Below, piece after piece: positions 14,620 through 25,618 of a DNA stretch of 64,000 nt (its first letter is position 1; each line of letters starts with the position of its first letter). The stretch spans positions 310,001 to 374,000 of the forward strand of contig NZ_CP060704.1 of assembly GCF_014353015.1 (NCBI RefSeq), written 5' to 3'. The stretch is from Chitinimonas koreensis. GTDB lineage: Bacteria; Pseudomonadota; Gammaproteobacteria; Burkholderiales; Chitinimonadaceae. A program made the position numbers and the translations under genes. Below the pieces are notes generated by a model. That model was not told the DNA's origin. It ran no database searches and saw only the letters and a list, made by a program, of their open reading frames with translations.

Positions 14620-15948
14620 ATGTTCAAGTCGTTGATGTGGAAGCTGGTCGCCATCGGCGTGCTGGCCCTGCTGCTGCTGATCCCGCTGGCCATGGTCGAC
14701 GGCCTGGTCGGCGAGCGGCAGAACTACCGCCGCCAGGCCATCGCCTCGATCGCCGACGGCGTCGCCGGCAGCCAGACTCTGGCCGGGCCGGTCTGGGTGC
14801 TGCCCTACAAGCGCCGCTACCTGGAGCGCACCGAGCAGGGCGGCGAGCTGCGCGAGGTCTGGCGCGACGAGCAGGTGCGCCTGCTGCCCGACAAGCTGGC
14901 CGTCGGCGGCAAGCTGAGCACGCAGACGCGCCAGCGCGGCATCTACCGTACCCAGGTCTACCGCGCCGATCTCACCGTCGGTGGCAGCTTCGTGCTGCCG
15001 GCGCGCGCCGGCCTGCCGGCCGACGCAGACGTGCGCTGGGGCCAGCCCTACCTCAGCGTCGGCATCGCCGACGTGCGCGGCATCAAGCAGAGCCCGCGCA
15101 CCAGCTGGGGGGCGCAGACCGCCGCCTTCGAGCCCGGCGCGCGGCTCAAGCCGCTCGGCGACGGCATCCATGCGCCGCTGCCGGCCTACGACGGCCAGGC
15201 CGCCAGCGTGCCGTTCAGCTTCGAGCTGGCGCTCGAGGGCATGGACGGCTTCGGTCTGATCCCGCTCGGCCGCGACAGCGAGGTCGGCCTGAGGTCGGAC
15301 TGGCAGCACCCGAGCTTCGACGGCCGCTTCCTGCCCGACCGCCGCCAGGTCGACGCCAAGGGCTTCGTCGCCGGCTGGCGCACCAGCTGGTTTTCGACCA
15401 ACCTGAACGAGCTGTTCGGCCGCTGCCAGGCCGGCGAATGCGACGGCTTCCGCGCCGCCGCGCTCGGCGTGCGGCTGATCGAGCCGGTCGACGTCTACCT
15501 GCAGACCGACCGCGCGGTGAAGTACGGCTTCCTGTTCGTCTTCCTCACCTTCTGCGCCTTCTTCCTCACCGAAGTGCTCAAGCGCGTCGCGATCCACCCG
15601 GTGCAGTACGGCCTGGTCGGCCTGTCGCTGGCGGTGTTCTTCCTGCTGCTGCTGTCCTTCGCCGAGCAATGGGCCTTCGCCCCGGCCTACGCGCTGGCGG
15701 CCGGCGCCTGCGTACTGCAGAACGGCATCTACGCCGGCCATGCGCTCGGCGGCCACTGGCGCGGCCTCGGCTTCGCCGCGCTGCTGGCGGCGCTGTACGG
15801 ACTGCTCTACCTGCTGCTGCGCTCGGAAGACCATGCGCTGCTGCTCGGTTCGCTGCTGCTGTTCGGCGTGCTGACCGCGGTGATGATGCTGACGCGCAAG
15901 CTCGACTGGTACGCGGTGGCCCGGCCGCAGGCCGAGGAGCGCGCATGA
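14620..15948 (+). CDS. creD: Inner membrane protein CreD
   Basis: A 442-residue protein with the CreD layout: one N-terminal membrane segment (MWKLVAIGVLALLLLIPLAM), a large periplasmic domain with GERQNYRRQAIASIADG and WVLPYKRRYLE, then a cluster of five or six membrane segments after VKYGFLFVFLTFCAFFLTEV. GGGAG sits seven bases before the ATG. In E. coli creD is in one operon with creABC and is switched on by CreB; here it is 9.7 kb from creBC, behind a peptide cluster and sulfur genes, though probably still in the same regulon. The last bases overlap the next start (ATGA). Confidence 0.88.
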   Translation: MFKSLMWKLVAIGVLALLLLIPLAMVDGLVGERQNYRRQAIASIADGVAGSQTLAGPVWVLPYKRRYLERTEQGGELREVWRDEQVRLLPDKLAVGGKLSTQTRQRGIYRTQVYRADLTVGGSFVLPARAGLPADADVRWGQPYLSVGIADVRGIKQSPRTSWGAQTAAFEPGARLKPLGDGIHAPLPAYDGQAASVPFSFELALEGMDGFGLIPLGRDSEVGLRSDWQHPSFDGRFLPDRRQVDAKGFVAGWRTSWFSTNLNELFGRCQAGECDGFRAAALGVRLIEPVDVYLQTDRAVKYGFLFVFLTFCAFFLTEVLKRVAIHPVQYGLVGLSLAVFFLLLLSFAEQWAFAPAYALAAGACVLQNGIYAGHALGGHWRGLGFAALLAALYGLLYLLLRSEDHALLLGSLLLFGVLTAVMMLTRKLDWYAVARPQAEERA

Positions 15949-16397
15949 GCTTCCTCCTGTTCTCCGCCGGCCTGCTCGGCTTCGGCCTCGGGCTGCCGCT
16001 GCTGCTGGGCTACTGCGGCGCGCGCGGGCTCGACGCCTGGCTCCTGCGCCAGAGCGGGCACTATGCCGGCCTGATGCGCGGCCGGCTGCGGGCCGCCGCC
16101 GCCTGCGCCCTGCTGCCGATGGCGGCCGGCAGCGCGGTGATGGCGCTGTGGTGGCCGGGCCTGGACGATGCATGGGTGCTGGCCGGCCTCGCCGTGGCCT
16201 GGGGCGGCCTGGTCCTGTTCGCGCTCGGACTGCGGCTGCTGTGGCGGGTGCGGCTGCTGCACGCCGCCGCCGGCCGGCGCTGGCAGAAGCCGGCATTGGC
16301 GGTGCTGCTGCTGATGTGCGCCAACCTGCCGCTCGCGGCGAGCTATGCCGTGCTGGCCGAGCGGCACATGGCGCTGCACGCCTATCCGGCGGACTGA
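15945..16397 (+). CDS. Small membrane protein of unknown function downstream of creD
   Basis: A 150-residue protein with four hydrophobic segments (about residues 3-25, 48-68, 76-98 and 115-137) and basic connecting loops (LRQSGHYAGLMRGRLR, RRWQKPA). Its ATG overlaps the creD stop, so it is translationally coupled to creD. I do not recognise the family and no enzymatic motif is visible. An accessory role to CreD in the membrane is possible from context only. Confidence 0.7.
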   Translation: MSFLLFSAGLLGFGLGLPLLLGYCGARGLDAWLLRQSGHYAGLMRGRLRAAAACALLPMAAGSAVMALWWPGLDDAWVLAGLAVAWGGLVLFALGLRLLWRVRLLHAAAGRRWQKPALAVLLLMCANLPLAASYAVLAERHMALHAYPAD

Positions 16398-16542
16398 ACC
16401 CGCCGCGCGGCGCCCCTCGGCGCCGCCCCGGTACGGCCTACTCGTAGCGATCCCAGTCCTCGCGCGCCGCATCATTGCCTACACTGGCAGCGTCGGGGGG
16501 CGGCCGCGATGGTCGCGGCCGGCCCGGCGGGGAGAAGGACGC

Positions 16543-19500
16543 ATGGCAACCGATCTGCGGGCGATCCGGGTGGCAGCCTGCTATCTGCTGCTCGGCATCG
16601 GCTGGATCCTGTTTTCCGACCAGTTGCTGATGGCGCTGGTCGCCGACCTGGAGACCTTCGCCCGGATCGGCCGCTACAAGGGGCTGTGCTTCGTCGCCCT
16701 CACCACCGTGCTGATCTACGGCCTGCTGCGCCATGCGCCGCCGCCGCGCCCCGTCCCGGCCGGCAGCCCCTGGCCGCTGCTGGCGCTCTTCGTCGCGCTG
16801 GCGCTGGCCATCGTGGCGGTCGGCGCGAACCAGGTGCGCGAAGCCCGGGCCAGCCGCCAGGCCGCCAGCATGGCCGATCTGCGCGCGGTCTCGCGGCTCA
16901 AGCGGCAGGAGGTGGCCGACTGGCTGGCGGTGCGCGCGCGCGAGACGGCCAGCCTGCGCGACAGCATCGACCTGCCGCATGGCTGGCCCGGCGGGCCGGC
17001 GGCGGCCGTGTCGGCGCGGCTGCAGGCGCTGGGCCGGACCTTCGGCGCCAAAGGGATCTGGCTGGTGGACGCGGACGGCCGCGTGCTGGCCGGCCAGGCC
17101 GGCGACGAGCCGCCGGCCGATGCCGGCTGGCGCGACCTGCTGCGGCAGGCCGGCAGCGGCGGGATGCCGCATTCGGGCCTGTTCAAGCATGCGCAGCGCT
17201 GGCACATCGATTTCGCGGTGGCGCTGACGCCGGCAGCCGGCGGCCCGCCGGTGTTCGCGGTGGTCCGCTTCGACCCGGCCGATTCGCTGTTCGCCCACTT
17301 CGGCGACTGGCCGTTGCCGAGCACCAGCGCCGAGGTGCTGTTGTTCCGCCGCGCCGGCGACCAGGTGCTGGTGCTCAACCCGGTCCGCTACCGGCGGGCC
17401 GATGCGGGCGCCGGCTTCACCCTGTCGCTTGCGGCGCCGGAGCTGCTGTCGGCGCGGGCGCTGCGGGGCGAGATCGCGCTCGGCGAGCCGGTCGAGGGCA
17501 TCGACTACCGTGGCCGGCCCTCGGTCGGCGTGGCGCAGCAGGTACCGGGCACCCACTGGTTCCTGCTGGCCAAGATGGACCGCAGCGAGCTGTTCGCCGG
17601 CAGCGAACGCGACATCGGCCGGCTGGTCGGCAGCTACCTGCTGGTGCTGCTGCTGGCCGGGGCTGCCGCCGCCTATCTCTACCAGCGCCGCGGCCTGGCC
17701 CAGGCCGCCTTGCTGCGGCAGGCGCAGGCCGAACGACTGCGCACGCTGCAGCTGATCGACGCCATCGCCGCCGCCTCCAGCGACGCCATCTTCGCCAAGG
17801 ACCGCGAGGGCCGCTACATCCTGGCCAACGCCGCCACCTGCCGGGCGCTGGGCCTCGGCGAGTCGCAGATCGTCGGCCACCTCGACGAGGAGCTGTTCCC
17901 GCCCGAGTATGCGGCCGCCTTCGTGGCCGACGACCGCGCCGTCATGGCGTCCGGCCAGTCGCGCACCTACGAGGAGGCCGTGTCGACGCCGGCCGGCGTG
18001 CGCACCTACATGACCACCAAGGGGCCGCTGTGCGACCCGGACGGCACGGTCCGCGGCATCTATGCCATCACCCGCGACATCACCGAACGCAAAGAGGCCG
18101 AGGCCCAGCTGGCGCAGGCGGCGATGGTGGTGAGCAGTACCCAGGACGGCGTGATGGTGACCGATGCGCGTGGCCGCATCCTGCACGTCAACCAGGCCTT
18201 CAGCGTCATCACCGGCTACCGCGAGGACGAAATACGCGGCCAGACCGCGCGGGTGCTGCATTCCGGCCGGCAGACCGAGGCCGACTACGCGGCGATGTGG
18301 CAGACGCTGATCGCCACCGGCAGCTGGCAGGGCGAGATCTGGAACCGCCGCAAGAACGGCGAGATCTTCCCGAATGGCTCAGCATCAACGCCGTCCGCGA
18401 TGCCGACGGCCAGGCCGCCCACTACGTCGGCGTATTCACCGACATCAGCCGGCTCAAGCGCAGCGAGGCCGAGCTGGCCCGACTGGCCGAGTACGATCCG
18501 CTGACCGACCTGCCCAATCGGCGGCAGGTCAACCTGCGGCTGCAAGGCGCGCTGCAGCGCTGCCAGCGCCACGGCAGCCGGCTGGCGGTGCTCTATCTCG
18601 ATCTCGACCATTTCAAGAATATCAACGACAGCCTGGGCCACCACGCCGGCGACGAGCTGCTGCTGGGGGTGGCGGCCCGGCTGCGGGCCCGGCTGCGCGA
18701 AGAGGATCTGTTCGGCCGGCTCGGCGGCGACGAATTCCTGGTGCTGCTGGAAGGGCTGGAGCAGCCCGAGCGGGCGGCCGTGGTGGCGCGCGACCTGCTG
18801 GCGGCGCTGACCGCGCCCTTCCTCCTGGACGGCCGCCACGAGGTCTACGCCACCGGCAGCATCGGCATCAGCATCTACCCGGAGGACGGCTGCGAGGACG
18901 GCGAGCTGCTGCGCAATGCCGACACCGCCATGTACCGGGCCAAGGCGCAGGGCCGCAACCAGTTCTGCTTCTACACCGGTGAGATGAATGCCGAGGCGCA
19001 GGCCCGGCTGGCGCTGGAGGCGGCCATGCGCCACGCGCTGGAGCGCGGGGAATTCCAGCTTTACTACCAGCCCAAGGTCGAGGCCGGCAGCGGCCGCATC
19101 GCGGGTGCCGAAGCCCTGCTGCGCTGGCTGCCGCACGAAGGCGGCGCGGTTCCGCCGGCGACCTTCATCCCGCTGGCCGAGCAATGCGGGCTGATCGGCG
19201 AGATCGGCCGCTGGGTGATCGACCGCGCCTGCGCCGACCTGTCCGGCTGGCGTGCGCAGGGGCTGCCGGTCGTGCCGGTGGCGGTCAACGTGTCGGCTCG
19301 CCAGTTCATGTCCGGCGAGGTGGAGACGGTGGTCGCCGAGGCCCTGGCGCGCCATGGCGTCACGGCCGACCAGATCGAGCTGGAGCTGACCGAGAGCGTG
19401 CTGATGGAACGGCCGGAGGCGGCGGCCGCGACGCTGCGCGCGCTGAAGGCGGCCGGGCTGCGGCTGGCGCTCGACGATTTCGGCACCGGCTACTCCAGCC

Positions 19501-19801
19501 TGTCCTACCTGATGCGCTTCCCGATGGACGTGTTGAAGATCGACCAGACCTTCGTGCGCGAACTGGTGCAGCGGCCCGGCGCCGCCATGCTGGCGGGCGC
19601 GGTGATCGGGCTGGCGCACCGGATGGGCATGGAGGTGGTGGCCGAGGGCGTGGAGACGCGCGAGCAGCTCGACTTCCTGCGCGAACAGGGCTGCGAGCTG
19701 ATCCAGGGCTATTACTTCAGCCGGCCGCTGCCGGCCGACGACTTCGCCGTGCTGCTGCGCGACGGGCTGCCCGCCTTGCCGGCGGTCGAGCCGACCGGCT
19801 G

Positions 19802-19814
<13 letters not shown>
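16543..19814 (+). CDS. Membrane-bound PAS-GGDEF-EAL protein (one apparent frameshift)
   Basis: About 1,090 residues when one base is restored at 18371 (GEIFP then EWLSINAVRD). Order: two N-terminal membrane segments, a third at about residues 80-97, a sensor region to about 360, another membrane segment (VGSYLLVLLLAGAAAAYLY), two PAS domains (TERKEAEAQ and the TGYREDEI segment), a GGDEF domain with intact RLGGDEF and a preceding DLDHFKNINDSLGH, and an EAL domain with AEALLRW, DDFGTGYSSLSYL and KIDQTFV. Both catalytic motifs look active, so it can in principle make and break cyclic di-GMP. GGAGAAGGA precedes the ATG. Its last 13 bases overlap the convergent hslU. Confidence 0.88.
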
Positions 19815-21129
<1,315 letters not shown>

Positions 21130-21132
21130 GGC

Positions 21133-21336
21133 GTGTTCGGTGAGGAGGGAGGGGTGAGGAGTGAGGTGTAACCCCATCCCCCTCCCAGCCTCCCCCTTGA
21201 AGGGGAGGAGCGGGGCAGCGCCGTATCCATGCTCGGCGATCGTCGTTTCCGTCGCTGCACACCCCCTCCCCTTCAAGGGGAGGGCTGGGGTGGGGATGGG
21301 GTTACCCCTCACTCCTCACACTTCACGCCTCACAGC
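21133..21336. repeat. Composite heptad/palindrome repeat element, copy 1 (inside hslVU)
   Basis: A left flank of TGAGGRG-like heptads is followed by AACCCCATCCCCCTCCC and CCCCCTTGAAGGGGAGG. A spacer of about 60 bases follows, then the reverse: CCCCTCCCCTTCAAGGGGAG, GGGTGGGGATGGGGTTA, and CCCCTCA-like heptads. It separates hslV from hslU, and its last heptads overlap the hslV stop (21330-21332). Two further copies are at 44608 and 49172. Confidence 0.85.
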
Positions 21337-21863
21337 CTTTCGATCACATGATTGTGATTGGTATAGATGCAGATCTCGCCGGCGATCTCGAGCGCCTTCT
21401 TGACCACTACGTCGGCCGGCAGTTCGGTGTTCTCGAACAGCGCCTTGGCGGCGGCTTGGGCGAAGGCGCCGCCGGAGCCGATCGCGGCGATGCCCTGCTC
21501 GGGCTCGAGCACGTCGCCGTTGCCGGTGATGACCAGGGTGGCGCTCTTGTCGGCCACGATCAGCATCGCCTCGAGCCGGCGCAGCATGCGGTCGGTGCGC
21601 CAGTCCTTGGCCAGCTCGACCGCGCTGCGCAACAGGTGGCCCTGGTGCTTCTCGAGCTTGGCCTCGAAGCGTTCGAACAGGGTGAAGGCGTCGGCGGTGC
21701 CGCCGGCGAAGCCGACCAGCACACGGTCGTGGTAGAGCTTGCGCACCTTGCGCGCGGTGGCCTTGATCACTACGTTGCCGAGCGTGACCTGGCCGTCGCC
21801 GCCGAGCGCGACCGAGTCGCCGCGCCGCACCGAGACGATGGTGGTGCCGTCGAATTGCTGCAT
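21330..21863 (-). CDS. hslV: HslV, proteolytic subunit of HslVU
   Basis: A 177-residue proteasome-like protease. The start is MQQFDGTTIVSVRRG; cleavage after the Gly would expose the catalytic Thr, as in all HslV. GSGGAFAQAAAKAL and CIYTNHNHVIERL at the C-terminus are also typical. A longer upstream frame exists, but it has no family resemblance and the ATG at 21861-21863 gives the standard length. It is the first gene of hslVU. Expression may be heat-shock controlled, but no sigma-32 promoter could be picked out. Confidence 0.93.
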   Translation of the reverse strand: MQQFDGTTIVSVRRGDSVALGGDGQVTLGNVVIKATARKVRKLYHDRVLVGFAGGTADAFTLFERFEAKLEKHQGHLLRSAVELAKDWRTDRMLRRLEAMLIVADKSATLVITGNGDVLEPEQGIAAIGSGGAFAQAAAKALFENTELPADVVVKKALEIAGEICIYTNHNHVIERL

Positions 21864-21970
21864 GGAAGGACTATCCGTTGGGTTGGGCGATAGTCCGGTA
21901 GATGGGGGCCGGCGCGCAATTGCAACAGCCGGCCCTGAACGAAGCGCCTTGAGCGGCGGCTGCGACAAAC

Positions 21971-22204
21971 TCAGCCGCCCGGGCCCTTGGTGGTGACGCT
22001 GCGTGCTTGCCGCGCCTTGTCGATGACGTCCTGCGCCTCAGCCTTGCGCACGTCGCCGCTGCCGCGACGCGGGATCGAACTGCCGGTCACGTATTCGGGT
22101 TCTTCGCGCGCTTCCTCCTGGTTTTGCTCCAGCTGGCTCGAGGTCGCGCATCCTGCCGCTGCGAGGGCTGCGCCCAGCATCAGCATCCACATCTTGTACC
22201 GCAT
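21971..22204 (-). CDS. Small lipoprotein of unknown function
   Basis: A 77-residue protein with a lipoprotein signal: hydrophobic MWMLMLGAALAAAG and a lipobox ending at Cys19 (AAAGC). The mature part is polar and highly charged (LEQNQEEAREEPEYVTGSS, then DVRKAEAQDVIDKARQARS), probably helical and disordered at the ends. AGGAG precedes the ATG. It lies 107 bases upstream of hslV on the same strand. I do not recognise a family with a known function. Confidence 0.7.
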   Translation of the reverse strand: MRYKMWMLMLGAALAAAGCATSSQLEQNQEEAREEPEYVTGSSIPRRGSGDVRKAEAQDVIDKARQARSVTTKGPGG

Positions 22205-22349
22205 GCCTGACTCCTAAGATTTCCGGGATGATTTCGGCCGTCCTGGCCCGGCGGGGCACCGTGGTTCACGGCACTGCCAGCAGCCGGCGACCGCTTCGAG
22301 TCGGCTTCCGTTGCAGGCCGGCCGCGATCGGCGGGGCTGCCCAAATGCA

Positions 22350-22379
22350 ACAGGCCCGAACCGAGCGGTCCGGGCCTGT
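22350..22379 (-). terminator. Hairpin terminator after metK
   Basis: Stem ACAGGCCCG (22350-22358) pairs with CGGGCCTGT (22371-22379), with three more pairs inside and a GAGC loop. It is about 30 bases beyond the metK stop. On the minus strand it is followed by TTGCATTTGG, a weak U-rich tail. Confidence 0.65.
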
Positions 22380-22406
22380 CCTTGGGGGAAACCGTGCCTC
22401 AGCGTA

Positions 22407-23576
22407 TCACAGCCCGGCGTCGGCCCGCAGCGCCTGCGCCTTGTCGGTCGCTTCCCAGCTGAACTCCGGCTCCTCGCGGCCGAAGTGGCCGTAGGCGGCG
22501 GTCTTGGAGTAGATCGGGCGCAACAGGTCCAGCGTCTGCACGATGCCCTTGGGGCGCAGGTCGAAGTGGCGCTTGATCAGTTCGACGATGGCCTCGTTGC
22601 TGATCCGGCCGGTATCCCAGGTGTCCACCATGATCGACACCGGCTGGGCGATGCCGATCGCGTAGGCGACCTGCACCTGGCATTGGCGGGCGATGCCGGC
22701 GGCCACGATGTTCTTGGCGATGTAGCGGCCCATGTAGGCGGCCGAGCGGTCGACCTTGGACGGATCCTTGCCGCTGAACGCGCCGCCGCCGTGCGGGCAG
22801 GCGCCGCCGTAGGTGTCGACGATGATCTTGCGGCCGGTCAGGCCCGAGTCGCCCTGCGGGCCGCCGATGACGAAGCGGCCGGTCGGGTTGATGAAGTACT
22901 TGATCTCGCCCTGCACCAGCTCGGCCGGCAGCACCGGCTTGACGATCTCCTCGATCACCGCCTCGCGGATGGTGTCGTAGGCCACGTCCGGGTGGTGCTG
23001 GGTCGACAGCACGATGGTGTCGATCGCCACCGGGCGGCCGGTCTCGGCGTCGTAGCGCAGCGTGACCTGGCTCTTGGCGTCCGGCCGCAGCCACGGCAGG
23101 CGGCCGTCCTTGCGCAGCTCGCTCTGGCGCTGCACCAGCCGGTGCGACAGGTAGATCGCGGCCGGCATCAGCGTCGGCGTCTCGTCGCAGGCGTAGCCGA
23201 ACATCAGGCCCTGGTCGCCGGCGCCCTGGTCGAGGTCCAGGCCCTGGCCTTCGTTGACGCCCTGGGCGATGTCGGGCGACTGCTTGTCGTAGGCCACCAG
23301 CACCGCGCAGCCCTTGTAGTCGAAGCCGAGTTCCGAATTGTCGTAGCCGATCCTGCGGATCGTCTCGCGCGCGACCTGGATGTAGTCGACGTTGGCGTGG
23401 GTGGTGATCTCGCCGGCCAGCACGCACAGGCCGGTGTTGACCAGGGTCTCCGCCGCGACGCGCGCATGCTTGTCCTGCGCCAGGATGGCGTCGAGGATGG
23501 CATCGGACACCTGGTCGGCGACCTTGTCGGGATGGCCTTCCGAGACCGATTCGGAGGTGAACAGAAACTCGCGCAT
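22407..23576 (-). CDS. metK: S-adenosylmethionine synthetase
   Basis: A 389-residue enzyme that makes SAM from methionine and ATP. The sequence opens MREFLFTSESVSEGHPDKVADQ with the catalytic His of GHPDK, has GAGDQGLMFGYA for nucleotide binding, the hallmark GGGAFSGKDPSKVDRSAAY, and ends with the C-terminal domain through YGHFGREEPEFSWE. No frameshift. It is divergent from the lpxL-like pair, 94 bases apart; I see no SAM riboswitch in that gap. ahcY, the other half of the methyl cycle, is at 49664 and has an SAH riboswitch. Confidence 0.96.
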   Translation of the reverse strand: MREFLFTSESVSEGHPDKVADQVSDAILDAILAQDKHARVAAETLVNTGLCVLAGEITTHANVDYIQVARETIRRIGYDNSELGFDYKGCAVLVAYDKQSPDIAQGVNEGQGLDLDQGAGDQGLMFGYACDETPTLMPAAIYLSHRLVQRQSELRKDGRLPWLRPDAKSQVTLRYDAETGRPVAIDTIVLSTQHHPDVAYDTIREAVIEEIVKPVLPAELVQGEIKYFINPTGRFVIGGPQGDSGLTGRKIIVDTYGGACPHGGGAFSGKDPSKVDRSAAYMGRYIAKNIVAAGIARQCQVQVAYAIGIAQPVSIMVDTWDTGRISNEAIVELIKRHFDLRPKGIVQTLDLLRPIYSKTAAYGHFGREEPEFSWEATDKAQALRADAGL

Positions 23577-23670
23577 GGATATTTCCTCTTGTCGCTGCGC
23601 CGCATGCGGGGCGGCTGGATGGCTAAACCCGCTAAAATGCGCGGATTTACTGATTGATTCGTAGACCTGG

Positions 23671-24544
23671 ATGCTGACTTTACTACTGAAGTTCCTGGCG
23701 CGCTGGCCGCTCTGGCTGCTGCACGGCCTGGGCGCGGCGCTGGGCTGGCTGGGCTACTGGCTGGACGGGGGCTATCGACGTCGGCTGGCTGAGAACCTGC
23801 GCGCCAGCGGGCTGGCCGCGGCCGGGCGCGATTATAACCACTTGCTACATCGAAGTATCGTCCACCACGGCAAGGGGCATTAGAGCTGCTCGCCGCCTGG
23901 GGCCGGCCCGGCGACGCGGTGGCCGCGCTGGTGCGCCGCTGCGAGGGCTGGCAGCACGTCGAGGCCGCGCTGGCCGCGCACAAGCCGATCATCTTCGTCA
24001 CGCCCCACCTCGGCGGCTTCGACGTGGCCGGCCGCTACGTCAGCAGCCGGCTGCCCTACCCGCTGACCGCGATGTACCGGCCGCCCAAGCTCGGCTGGCT
24101 CGAGCCGCTGATGCAGGCCGGCCGCGTGCGCGACAACGGCCGCACCGCGCCGGCCACCGCCGCCGGCGTGCGGGTGCTGATGAAGGCGCTCAAGGGCGGC
24201 GAGGCCACCGTGATCCTGCCCGACCAGGCGCCCGGCGCCGGCGAGGGCGTCTGGGCCGACTTCTTCGGCCGGCCGGCCTACACCATGACGCTGCTGCCGC
24301 GGCTGGCGGCCGCCACCGGCGCGGTGGTGCTGTTCTTCTTCGCCGAGCGGCTGCCCTGGGCCGCGGCTTCGCGCTGCGCGTGTACCCGCTGCAGGGCAGC
24401 TTCGGCGGCGACCGCGAAAGCGACGCGGCGACGCTGAACCGCAACGTCGAAGCGCTGGTCCGCCTGGCGCCCGAGCAGTACCTGTGGAGCTACAACCGCT
24501 ACAAGCAGCCGGCCGGTGCGCCGGCGCCGGGAGCCGCCGCATGA
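23671..24544 (+). CDS. LpxL/HtrB-family lipid acyltransferase, first of a pair (two apparent frameshifts)
   Basis: Three consecutive frame fragments join into one 291-residue protein if one G is restored in the run at 23874-23877 and one at 24358-24360. The catalytic motif HX4D is intact in TPHLGGFDVAG, and LPDQAPGAGEGVWADFFGRPAYT is the usual second motif. The restored C-terminus, WGRGFALRVYPLQG to the stop at 24542-24544, matches the family and overlaps the next start (ATGA). Such enzymes add a secondary acyl chain to lipid A from acyl-ACP at the inner membrane. Position next to metK is common in betaproteobacteria. Confidence 0.82.
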
Positions 24545-25404
24545 CCGCCCGTCTCGTCGCCGGCCTCCTGTGGCTGATCCACTGGCTGCCGTTCCGCGCG
24601 GTGGCTGCGCTCGGTTCGATCCTGGGCTGGCTGCTCTACCGGCTGGCCGGCTCGCGCCGCCGCATCGGCCAGACCAATCTGCGGCTGTGCTTCCCCGCCA
24701 TGGCCGAGGCCGAGCGCGAGCGCATCCTGCGCCGGCATTTCGTCGAGATCAGCCGCATGCTGCTCGAGTACGGCTACTGCTGGTTTTCGTCGCGCGAGCG
24801 GCTGAAGCGGCTGATGCGCATCGAGGGCCTGGAGCACCTGCGCGCCCTCGACGGCCGGCCGGTGATCCTGTGCATGCCGCACTTCACCGGGCTGGATCTG
24901 GCCGGCCTGCGCGTTTCGCTCGAGACGCCGGTGGTCAGCATCTATTCCAAGCAGAAGGACGCCGGCCTCGATGCCTACGTCGAGCACAAGCGGCTGCGCT
25001 TCGACACCGGCATCGTGCTGTCGCGCCAGGCCGGCATCCGCCCGGCGCTGAAGGCGCTGCGGCAGGGCTACCGCTTCTACTACCTGCCCGACCAGGACTT
25101 CGGCGCGCGCGATTCGGTGTTCGCGCCCTTCTTCGGCGTGCCGGCCGCCACCATCACCGGCCTGTCGCGCCTGGCCAAGGCGGCCGACGCGGTGGCGCTG
25201 CCGTGCTATCCGCGCCGCGAGGCCGACGGCTACACGCTGGTGATCGAGCCGCCGCTGGCCGATTTCCCCAGCGACGACGTGGTGGCCGACGCGGCGCGCA
25301 TGAACGCGGTGATCGAGGCGCAGGTGCTCGAACAGCCGGCGCAGTATTTCTGGCTGCACAAGCGCTTCAAGACGCGGCCGGAGGGCGAGGCGGGGTTCTA
25401 CTAG
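24541..25404 (+). CDS. LpxL/HtrB-family lipid acyltransferase, second of a pair
   Basis: A 287-residue intact member. The N-terminus has one hydrophobic anchor (VAGLLWLIHWLPFRAVAALG). HX4D is present in CMPHFTGLDLAG, followed by YYLPDQDFGARDSVFAPFFG, the binding-pocket motif of LpxL/LpxM, and AQYFWLHKRFKTRPEGE at the C-terminus, where WxHKRFKTRP is strongly conserved. It probably adds a secondary acyl chain to lipid A. It is coupled to the preceding paralogue. A bidirectional terminator stands 160 bases downstream. Confidence 0.9.
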   Translation: MTARLVAGLLWLIHWLPFRAVAALGSILGWLLYRLAGSRRRIGQTNLRLCFPAMAEAERERILRRHFVEISRMLLEYGYCWFSSRERLKRLMRIEGLEHLRALDGRPVILCMPHFTGLDLAGLRVSLETPVVSIYSKQKDAGLDAYVEHKRLRFDTGIVLSRQAGIRPALKALRQGYRFYYLPDQDFGARDSVFAPFFGVPAATITGLSRLAKAADAVALPCYPRREADGYTLVIEPPLADFPSDDVVADAARMNAVIEAQVLEQPAQYFWLHKRFKTRPEGEAGFY

Positions 25405-25436
25405 GGCGCCGCCGCCGGCAGCGGGCGCGCTTCATG

Positions 25437-25504
25437 CAGATCGGGTTTCATATCCGACAGCGCCGCATGCAAAGACCGCTGGCGGGTATGAAACCCGACC
25501 TACC
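25437..25504. repeat. REP-like palindrome (TCGGGTTTCAT type)
   Basis: TCGGGTTTCAT at 25441-25451 pairs with ATGAAACCCGA at 25488-25498. It is related to the GTCGGGCTTTA/GTCGGGCATGAAG palindromes at 35647, 35750 and 37468. The body of the repeat shows nothing else recognisable. Confidence 0.65.
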
Positions 25505-25562
25505 CCGATCGATGCGCTTTATGCCCGTCTGCACTGGCCATCACGGGCACGGGCGCCAAATG

Positions 25563-25590
25563 AAAAGGCCCGCTTGCCAGCGGGCCTTTT
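25563..25590. terminator. Bidirectional terminator between lpxL pair and pcm
   Basis: AAAAGGCCCGC (25563-25573), a six-base loop, then GCGGGCCTTTT (25580-25590) followed by another T. A-tract on one side and T-tract on the other make it work for both convergent transcripts. Confidence 0.85.
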
Positions 25591-25618
25591 TGATTTGCAG
25601 CGACCGGCGCGCAACGGA

